From: Deltaproteobacteria bacterium | GTDB taxonomy: Bacteria > Desulfobacterota > Desulfobaccia > Desulfobaccales > Desulfobaccaceae | Direction of reading: 5' to 3' | Assembly: GCA_016874895.1 (NCBI GenBank) | Contig: VGSX01000224.1 | Location: forward strand, 1 to 6,084 | DNA: 6,084 nt | In this document: in pieces, positions 1 to 4,206 of the stretch | Layout: every line of letters starts with the position of its first letter | How positions within the stretch are numbered: the stretch's first letter is position 1 | Notes under the pieces: model-generated | What the model was told of the DNA's origin: nothing | The model's input: only the letters and a program-made list of their open reading frames with translations | Database searches by the model: none | Position numbers and translations under genes: made by a program

Positions 1-1113
1 GACCCGTTCGCAGGCATAGACCAGTTCAATGAGGCGGGCCCAGTGGTAGAGCATGGTGGACTGGGCCGGCCGGCCGAATTTCCCCCGGAACTCCTCCAGT
101 TCGGCCTGGGCCAGGGGGGTGTTGATTTTGTCGCAGACGTTCAGCCGGGCCAGGGTGTTCACCCGGTAGACGCCCCTGGGCTGCTTTAAATCCATGGAGA
201 AACCCTCGCCCCAACTACGGGCGTAGGGGAATTTGCAGTAGGACCAGTCTTCAATGTGCTCCCCCAGAAAATCCACATACTGGTCATAAGTGAATTCCTG
301 GTAGCTGCCGTCGGGCTTCATGAGGCGGAGCACCCCGTCGAACAGGGTCAGGGAGCCGTCTTCCGGTTTCACCGTGCCCAGGAAGCCGGTGGTAATTTCC
401 CCCAGCTTAAGAGTGGCGGCGTCGAGATTATAGAAGATGTTCTTTTTGGCAAAGTCGATGCAGAATTTCGCGAACTCCAGTTGCTCCCGGCTCTTGGCCA
501 GCATTTCCTGGCGCTCGTCTTCCCGCATGGGCTTGGCAAACCCGCCCGGGACCACCACGATGGGGTGGATGACCTTGCCGGCGAATTTTTCGATCATCAT
601 CTGGCCCATCTGGCGCATCTTCACCACCTGGGTGGCCAGTTCCGGGGCGGCCTGGACGATGCCCAGGACATTGCGGACCTTGTAGTCGGCCCCGGCGCCC
701 AGGACAAAGTCCGGGGCCGCCAGGAAGAAGAAGTGCAGGATCTTGTCATTGATCTGGGCCATGACCTGCATCAGTTCCCGGAGCTTCCAGCCGGTGGGGG
801 GCACCTGGGCGTTGAAGCAGCCGTCCACGGCCTTGTTGGAGGCGGTGTGGTGCATCCAGGGGCAGATGCCGCAGATGCGGTTGACGATCTTGGGCACTTC
901 CTCGGCCGGTTTGCCTTCGATGAATTTTTCAAAACCCCGCAGGGACATGATGTTGAAACGGCTGTCGGCCACGTTGCCCTGTTCGTCCAGGGTGATGGCG
1001 ATGCGGGCATGCCCCTCGATGCGGGTGATGGGCTGTATATTGATAACCTTGCGATGCGGCGCGCCATGCGTCATGGTCTGTTCGGCGCCGACTTCAATGA
1101 CGTTCTGCGACAT
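1..1113 (-). CDS. mvhA: [NiFe]-hydrogenase large subunit MvhA, 3' end cut by window
   Basis: Large subunit carrying the Ni-Fe site that splits H2. The frame is open from ATG at 1113 to the window edge (371 residues, no stop). I translated it by hand. An N-terminal RIEGH motif (residues 31-35) is followed by the L1 nickel-binding motif R79-I-C81-G-I-C84-P-W-M-H88; C81 and C84 are the expected ligands. The C-terminal L2 motif (DPCxxC) and the maturation-protease site must lie beyond position 1; roughly 100 residues are missing if it has the usual length for the family. There is no signal peptide, fitting a cytosolic group 3 enzyme; group 3c is inferred from the adjacent mvhG, mvhD and hdrA. The start is chosen because GGAGG lies just upstream (1118-1122), although the spacing of 4 nt is short. 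It is the last gene visible in the run, separated from mvhG by 297 bp of repeat-rich DNA. Confidence 0.93.
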   Translation of the reverse strand, partial: MSQNVIEVGAEQTMTHGAPHRKVINIQPITRIEGHARIAITLDEQGNVADSRFNIMSLRGFEKFIEGKPAEEVPKIVNRICGICPWMHHTASNKAVDGCFNAQVPPTGWKLRELMQVMAQINDKILHFFFLAAPDFVLGAGADYKVRNVLGIVQAAPELATQVVKMRQMGQMMIEKFAGKVIHPIVVVPGGFAKPMREDERQEMLAKSREQLEFAKFCIDFAKKNIFYNLDAATLKLGEITTGFLGTVKPEDGSLTLFDGVLRLMKPDGSYQEFTYDQYVDFLGEHIEDWSYCKFPYARSWGEGFSMDLKQPRGVYRVNTLARLNVCDKINTPLAQAELEEFRGKFGRPAQSTMLYHWARLIELVYACERV

Positions 1114-1117
1114 ATAT

Positions 1118-1131
1118 CCTCCTTTAGGAGG
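1118..1131 (-). promoter_or_regulatory. mvhA ribosome binding site inside a perfect small inverted repeat
   Basis: On the minus strand the sequence reads CCTCCTAAAGGAGG, followed by ATAT and the ATG of mvhA. GGAGG is the Shine-Dalgarno sequence and CCTCC is its exact complement, so a 5-6 bp hairpin with a tiny loop could hide the ribosome binding site. That the hairpin forms and matters is inference; the inverted repeat itself is seen directly. Confidence 0.6.
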
Positions 1132-1134
1132 CTT

Positions 1135-1155
1135 TCAGCGGTCAGCTGTCAGCTT
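1135..1155. repeat. Three degenerate heptanucleotide repeats upstream of mvhA
   Basis: On the plus strand three 7-base units follow each other: TCAGCGG, TCAGCTG, TCAGCTT. They lie 4 bp upstream of the inverted repeat at the mvhA ribosome binding site. They share the period of 7 with the arrays at 1380-1407 and 4151-4206, but not the same unit sequence. Confidence 0.6.
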
Positions 1156-1160
1156 GTTCA

Positions 1161-1198
1161 CCCCTCCCCCTGACCCTCTCCCCTCCAGGGGAGAGGGG
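1161..1198. repeat. GC-rich palindromic repeat, copy 1
   Basis: CCCTCTCCCCT at 1174-1184 is the exact complement of AGGGGAGAGGG at 1187-1197, giving an 11-bp stem with a 2-base gap (4-base loop in practice). It is preceded by a C-rich arm (1161-1170) ending in CCCCCTGA. A related copy in the same orientation lies at 4009-4050. The layout resembles REP-type dispersed intergenic palindromes. No run of T follows on either strand, so it is not a typical intrinsic terminator. Confidence 0.75.
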
Positions 1199-1291
1199 AA
1201 AATGCAGGGAGAGCTTGTGATTATGAAAATCCCGCTCCTGGGAAGTTCATGGCCGTTTTTGGACCATCCCGATAATTAAAATCCCCCCAGA

Positions 1292-1310
1292 CCCCCTTTA
1301 GAAAAGGGGG
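1292..1310. repeat. CCCCCTTT hairpin, copy 1
   Basis: CCCCCTTT (1292-1299) pairs exactly with AAAGGGGG (1303-1310) across a 3-base loop. It lies in the mvhG-mvhA gap. A near-identical hairpin sits 22 bp away at 1333-1353. On the minus strand, the direction of transcription, the next bases are TCTGGGGGGATTTTAATTAT, so a T-rich stretch comes only about 10 nt after the stem. A weak terminator or attenuator is possible but not convincing. Confidence 0.65.
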
Positions 1311-1332
1311 GAATAAGGTGAGTCCCTTAAAG

Positions 1333-1353
1333 TCCCCCTTTTATAAAGGGGGA
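1333..1353. repeat. CCCCCTTT hairpin, copy 2
   Basis: TCCCCCTTT (1333-1341) pairs exactly with AAAGGGGGA (1345-1353), a 9-bp stem with loop TAT. It is followed on the plus strand by ATTTAGGGGGATTT, which repeats the 3' arm again. Together with the copy at 1292-1310 it looks like a dispersed intergenic repeat pair rather than a unique regulatory structure. No T tract follows on the minus strand. Confidence 0.65.
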
Positions 1354-1379
1354 TTTAGGGGGATTTATTCGGTAAAGCT

Positions 1380-1407
1380 GATAACCGGAAACTGAAAACC
1401 GAAAACT
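1380..1407. repeat. Four degenerate heptanucleotide repeats next to the mvhG stop codon
   Basis: On the plus strand the units are GATAACC, GGAAACT, GAAAACC and GAAAACT, ending 3 bp before the mvhG stop codon (TAA, complement of 1411-1413). The position directly after a stop codon matches that of the better-conserved array behind hdrA at 4151-4206. Confidence 0.6.
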
Positions 1408-1410
1408 GTC

Positions 1411-2355
1411 TTAACGGCTTCTGGCGGTTTTGGGCCGCAACAGGCCATGAGCCCCCGAGAATTCCAGCAGGGTGGATTTCTCGGTGATGGATTTAAGATC
1501 GATCTGGTTGCTGGCCAGGGCGTTCAGGTAATCCAGGAGCTGGTTGCCCTCCTGCTGCACCGGCCCGAAGCAGCCCTGGCAGGGGACCCGGGCCAGGATG
1601 CAGCGGGGCGCTTCGCCGGTCTTACCGGCGCAGCCTCCCCGGGTCACCGGGCCCATGCACTGCAGCCCCTGCTCCAGGAGGCACTGCATCTCGCTCACCG
1701 GTTTAGCCGGGTCGTAGTGGGCGTTGTGGGTGAACCGGTTCATGTGTTTCAGGTTGCCCTTGCCGGTCTTAATGGTGGGGCAGGTATCGCAGACGCTCTT
1801 GGTGGGGAGCTCCGGCGTCCGGCCCTCCAACAGGGCCACGATAGCCTCGCCGATCCAGTCCGGGTGCGGCGGGCAGCCCGGCAGATAGATGTCCACCTTG
1901 ATCTTCTCATCCAGGGCGTAGGACCGCTCCAGGCAGGGCGGCAGCACCGGATCGCTGGGGGTAGCCTTGGCATCGGTGGTCTCGGAGGTGCGGTAATAGC
2001 GCTCGAAGAGCTCCTCGTTGGGCCACTGGTTGATGAGGGCCGGGATGCCGCCGTGGGTGGCGCAGGTGCCCAGGGCGATAATGACATCGCAGGAGCGGCG
2101 CATGGCCTCGGCGATTTCAAGGTGCTCCTGGTTGCGGATGCCCCCGCTGATGATGCCCACCGTAGCCTTGGGTATGTCTATGTGGTGGGTATCGCCTTCC
2201 CCGAGCTGGCCGAAGTATTTATGATCCATTAATACCGGGATGTGGACGAATTCCAGGTGGGGCAGGACCTCCAGCAGGGTTTCGCCCAGGTTCAGGATGG
2301 CGATTTCACACCCGGAACAGGAATTTAACCATTCTTCTGCTACTTTGACTGGCAT
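1411..2355 (-). CDS. mvhG: [NiFe]-hydrogenase small subunit MvhG
   Basis: Small subunit of the H2-oxidising pair; it carries the Fe-S clusters that lead electrons away from MvhA. 314 residues. The proximal-cluster ligands are visible: C13-S-G-C16 near the N-terminus, C98 in a GTCATHGG motif and C161 in LPGCPPHP. A Cys-rich C-terminal half (C189, C192, C225, C233, C242, C252, C259, C262) would supply the other two clusters. There is no twin-arginine leader, so it is cytosolic, as for group 3 enzymes. I start it at ATG 2355, not at the in-frame GTG 2364, because the GTG overlaps the AGGAGG ribosome binding site (2364-2369), which is ideally spaced 8 nt from the ATG. The FrhB-like gene ends 12 bp upstream. 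mvhA follows after 297 bp. Confidence 0.95.
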   Translation of the reverse strand: MPVKVAEEWLNSCSGCEIAILNLGETLLEVLPHLEFVHIPVLMDHKYFGQLGEGDTHHIDIPKATVGIISGGIRNQEHLEIAEAMRRSCDVIIALGTCATHGGIPALINQWPNEELFERYYRTSETTDAKATPSDPVLPPCLERSYALDEKIKVDIYLPGCPPHPDWIGEAIVALLEGRTPELPTKSVCDTCPTIKTGKGNLKHMNRFTHNAHYDPAKPVSEMQCLLEQGLQCMGPVTRGGCAGKTGEAPRCILARVPCQGCFGPVQQEGNQLLDYLNALASNQIDLKSITEKSTLLEFSGAHGLLRPKTARSR

Positions 2356-2363
2356 GGTGACCA

Positions 2364-2369
2364 CCTCCT
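2364..2369 (-). promoter_or_regulatory. mvhG Shine-Dalgarno overlapping the upstream stop codon
   Basis: The minus strand reads TAGGAGGTG: the TAG stop codon of the FrhB-like gene shares bases with the AGGAGG of mvhG. A ribosome finishing the first gene therefore stops on the mvhG initiation site, which points to translational coupling (inference). It decides the mvhG start at 2355. Confidence 0.8.
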
Positions 2370-3501
2370 AACCCAGCACCTTGAGGGATTTTTTCTCCAG
2401 TTCCTGGTGCTTGGCGGCCGCATGGTGCTTCTTCTTTTCGGACCATTCGATGACCTTGGCCAGGGCGTCGGCCGCAAAATTGGGATTGTTCCTGTAATCG
2501 TAGATTTCAATGTCGGTTCCCTTGGAGTCGGCCAGGACGGCCCGGCCCAGGGGCGTGCGGGTAATGACCGTGGTCCAGCCCTCCTCGGCGCCGATGCCGC
2601 CGAAGGAAATATCGGCGTATTCCGAGGCATAGTCGTCGCAGTAATGGCAGGCGTAGCGTTTGAGAAAATCCAGCTTGTCCAGGGAGATTTCCAGGACCTT
2701 TTTGCTTTTCAGATGGATCAGGAGATTCTCTTTAACATTGACCTTGGCCACGTCCTCCCAGGTAAAACCGCCAACTTCCTCGAGTTTCTGCCGCTGCTCC
2801 GGGCCGAAATGGAAGTTGCCGGTGCAGAACAGGCCGAAGTGGTACTTGATGGTCCCCGAAGGCACGATGCCCATCACTTCCATGCGGCGCAGGGTGTTAA
2901 TCTGGCAGGGCGTGCCCACAAAGGCCACCCGGTTGAGCCGTTTTTTGGCCACCTCGCCCAGTTCCAGGATGGACGGCGAGAAGGTGGAATAGAGGCTGGA
3001 GTAAACCTTGGAGAAGTGGGTCATGCCGTGCATGGTGTCGAAATGGAAACCTGCGGCTTCCAGGATTTCCTCCCGTTTGATGGCCAGCCAGGGCCAGCGG
3101 CGGAAGCGTCCCACCCGGCGACTGACGATGGCTCCGTCGATGCGGCCTATGTCCAGCAGGTGGATAAGCAGGGCCGTGACCACCCCGCCATCGGTGCCGT
3201 GGGCCAGCACCTCCGGGTCCTTGGCCCGGGCCACGGTGGTCTCGATGACCCGGCCGATGGGGGCGCTCCAGGAAAGCTGACGCTTCATCTCCTCGTCGAG
3301 TTCGTGGACTTCCGGGCAGATGGAGTGGCAGATGCCGCATTCGATGCACTTCTCGATGTCGCTGTAACGGGGCCGGCCGTTTTCATCCAGCTCCAGGGCC
3401 CCGTAGTTAATGGCCGTACAGAAGGTGACGCAGCCGCCGCAGTGATGGCAGAGCCCCGGCTTTTGCACCTCTTGAATCAGGTTAAAAAAGGTCTTCATCA
3501 T
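2368..3501 (-). CDS. FrhB/FdhB-family iron-sulfur flavoprotein (F420 hydrogenase beta-subunit-like)
   Basis: 377 residues. Two N-terminal [4Fe-4S] motifs, C18xxC21xxC24xxxC28 and C52xxC55xxC58xxxC62, precede the FrhB-type body: TDGGVVTALL (103-112), IDGAIV (121-126), VGTPCQ (195-200, C199), FC226, and ACHYCDDYASEYADISFGG (284-302; C285, C288). Family members bind FAD and pass electrons to or from coenzyme F420, or to other acceptors, and recur as modules in archaeal and bacterial redox enzymes. Here it sits where methanogen mvh operons go straight from mvhD to mvhG, so it is probably an extra subunit offering another electron exit. Whether F420 is used cannot be seen; ferredoxin is equally possible. 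Two adjacent ATGs exist (3501 and 3498); GGAGG at 3510-3514 is 8 nt from the first, which I prefer. mvhD ends 17 bp upstream. Confidence 0.9.
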   Translation of the reverse strand: MMKTFFNLIQEVQKPGLCHHCGGCVTFCTAINYGALELDENGRPRYSDIEKCIECGICHSICPEVHELDEEMKRQLSWSAPIGRVIETTVARAKDPEVLAHGTDGGVVTALLIHLLDIGRIDGAIVSRRVGRFRRWPWLAIKREEILEAAGFHFDTMHGMTHFSKVYSSLYSTFSPSILELGEVAKKRLNRVAFVGTPCQINTLRRMEVMGIVPSGTIKYHFGLFCTGNFHFGPEQRQKLEEVGGFTWEDVAKVNVKENLLIHLKSKKVLEISLDKLDFLKRYACHYCDDYASEYADISFGGIGAEEGWTTVITRTPLGRAVLADSKGTDIEIYDYRNNPNFAADALAKVIEWSEKKKHHAAAKHQELEKKSLKVLG

Positions 3502-3509
3502 GACTCATT

Positions 3510-3514
3510 CCTCC
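3510..3514 (-). promoter_or_regulatory. Shine-Dalgarno of the FrhB-like gene
   Basis: GGAGG on the minus strand, 8 nt before ATG 3501 and 11 nt before ATG 3498. The spacing favours the first ATG. The whole site falls in the 17-bp gap after the mvhD stop codon. Confidence 0.7.
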
Positions 3515-3518
3515 CGCC

Positions 3519-3950
3519 TCAGGCAGCCATGGCCCTGGGCGCCCGCACCGGATTGGGGCCCAGTTCCTTGATCTTTTCGGTAAATTTCGTCACCAGTTGG
3601 GCAAAGCGGGGGGCTTCGGCGGACGACACCCATTCGATGGCATAGCGCTCCGGGTCGATGCCCATGTCCTCTAACACTATTTTTATTGCCTCACTCCGGG
3701 CCAAAGCTTTGTGATTACCATCCAGGTAATGACAGTCGCCCAGGTGTCACCCCATGACAATGACGCCGTCGATGCCTCGCTCCAGAGCGTCCACCACCAG
3801 CCGGGGATGCACCATGCCGGAACACATGGTCCGGATGACCCGCATGTTGGGCGGGTACTGCAACCGGGAGACGCCGGCCAGGTCGCCGCCGGCATAGGCG
3901 CACCAGTTGCACAGAAAACCGAGGATAACCGGTTCGTAATTGTCTGACAT
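3519..3950 (-). CDS. mvhD: MvhD, selenocysteine-containing hydrogenase delta subunit
   Basis: Small Fe-S adaptor that carries electrons from the hydrogenase to HdrA. Standard translation gives two fragments, but they form one 143-residue protein if TGA at 3747-3749 is read as selenocysteine (residue 68). Seen: C14-N-W-C17 near the N-terminus, C43 in RTMCSG, then G67-U68-H-L-G-D-C73-H-Y followed by DGNHKA. Homologues normally have G-C-H-x-G-D-C-H-Y here, so U68 replaces a conserved Cys, probably a [2Fe-2S] ligand or nearby redox residue. The frame is unchanged after the TGA and the full length is normal for the family. A SECIS-like hairpin follows (3710-3734). ATG 3950 is preceded by GGAGG at 3956-3960. 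Sec forms of this subunit are known in anaerobes, from memory. The alternative, a nonsense mutation or read error, is unlikely given the exact position and the hairpin. The terminal stop is also TGA (3519-3521) but has no such hairpin. Confidence 0.92.
3710..3734 (-). promoter_or_regulatory. Bacterial SECIS element in mvhD
   Basis: Reading the minus strand after UGA (3749-3747), nt 13-15 (TGT) pair with nt 35-37 (ACA), nt 16 and 34 form a C-C mismatch, and nt 17-22 (ATTACC) pair exactly with nt 28-33 (GGTAAT). The loop TGGAT (nt 23-27) has G as its second base. Loop distance from the UGA is 22 nt, inside the 16-37 nt window described for bacterial SECIS elements, which also ask for G among the first two loop bases. 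It would be bound by SelB. Fold and fit are from inspection only. Confidence 0.85.
3747..3749 (-). other. In-frame UGA selenocysteine codon (Sec68 of MvhD)
   Basis: The plus strand reads TCA, the minus strand TGA, within codons for V-M-G-U-H-L-G-D-C. It aligns with the first Cys of the MvhD GCHxGDCHY motif. Confidence 0.88.
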
Positions 3951-3954
3951 AAAA

Positions 3955-3960
3955 CCCTCC
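3955..3960 (-). promoter_or_regulatory. mvhD Shine-Dalgarno
   Basis: GGAGGG on the minus strand, 4-5 nt before ATG 3950. It decides the start, since the frame is open further upstream to a GTG at 4019 that lies in a palindromic repeat and has no ribosome binding site. Confidence 0.75.
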
Positions 3961-4008
3961 AGGAAAAACTTGTTAGCTCTTATTGCTGCGTGCGGTGAAC
4001 TTATTACA

Positions 4009-4050
4009 CTCCCCCTCACCCTGATCCTCTCCCCCGGAGGGGGAGAGGGG
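4009..4050. repeat. GC-rich palindromic repeat, copy 2
   Basis: CCTCTCCCCC (4026-4035) is the exact complement of GGGGGAGAGG (4039-4048), a 10-bp stem with loop GGA. A C-rich arm CTCCCCCTCACCCTGAT lies to its left and AATGGGGGG to its right. It is related to copy 1 at 1161-1198 and has the same orientation; both lie shortly upstream of a start codon (mvhD here, mvhA there). REP-like dispersed palindrome; no T tract to make it a terminator. Confidence 0.75.
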
Positions 4051-4083
4051 AATGGGGGGAAGACTAGCGCCGCACTGTGGTTA

Positions 4084-4117
4084 ACTTTTTAGCCATCGAC
4101 TTTTTAGCCATCGACTT
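4084..4117. repeat. 15-bp tandem duplication
   Basis: The unit ACTTTTTAGCCATCG occurs at 4084-4098 and again, identical, at 4099-4113, followed by a partial third start (ACTT, 4114-4117). It lies in the gap between hdrA and mvhD and has no evident function. Confidence 0.85.
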
Positions 4118-4150
4118 GCCGGAGTCAGAAGAATTATTTTTAAACGAGCA

Positions 4151-4206
4151 ACTATCCACTGACCACTGACCACTGACCACTGACCACCGACCACTGACCA
4201 CCGCCC
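4151..4206. repeat. Eight heptanucleotide repeats abutting the hdrA stop codon
   Basis: On the plus strand eight 7-base units run without a break: ACTATCC, four copies of ACTGACC, ACCGACC, ACTGACC, ACCGCCC. The last base (4206) touches the hdrA stop codon TAA (complement of 4207-4209). Since 7 is not a multiple of 3, a change in copy number leaves hdrA intact because the array is downstream of the stop. Read through in another frame it encodes a meaningless QWSVVSG repeat. Confidence 0.92.

Noticed and set aside
256..1173. Plus-strand reading frame of 305 codons opposite mvhA.
   Set aside because: It is the shadow of a GC-rich gene with clear NiFe-hydrogenase motifs; its His/Gly-rich product has no recognisable family features.
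1292..1353. Intrinsic terminators between mvhG and mvhA.
   Set aside because: The hairpins are strong but no T tract follows directly in the direction of transcription; they look like dispersed repeats.
2356..2364. GTG 2364 as the mvhG start.
   Set aside because: It overlaps the Shine-Dalgarno sequence; ATG 2355 has correct spacing.
2407..3645. Plus-strand reading frame of 412 codons opposite the FrhB-like gene and mvhD; likewise 1447-2232 opposite mvhG.
   Set aside because: Shadows of real genes; low-complexity translations without motifs, and no matching ribosome binding sites.
3951..4000. A possible sigma-70 promoter upstream of mvhD (TTCACC, 18 bp, TAACAA on the minus strand).
   Set aside because: Both boxes match the consensus poorly; not better than chance by eye. 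No sigma-54 type site was seen either.
3747..4019. MvhD as a truncated gene or pseudogene ending at the TGA, with a second small gene at 3519-3704.
   Set aside because: The TGA lies exactly at a conserved Cys position, the frame is intact beyond it, total length is normal and a SECIS-like hairpin follows.
3951..4019. An upstream GTG start for MvhD at 4019, adding 23 residues.
   Set aside because: The start falls in the GC-rich palindrome, has no ribosome binding site, and the added residues do not resemble MvhD; ATG 3950 has GGAGG.
4151..4206. CRISPR-like array.
   Set aside because: Units are 7 bp with no spacers and there is no cas gene.
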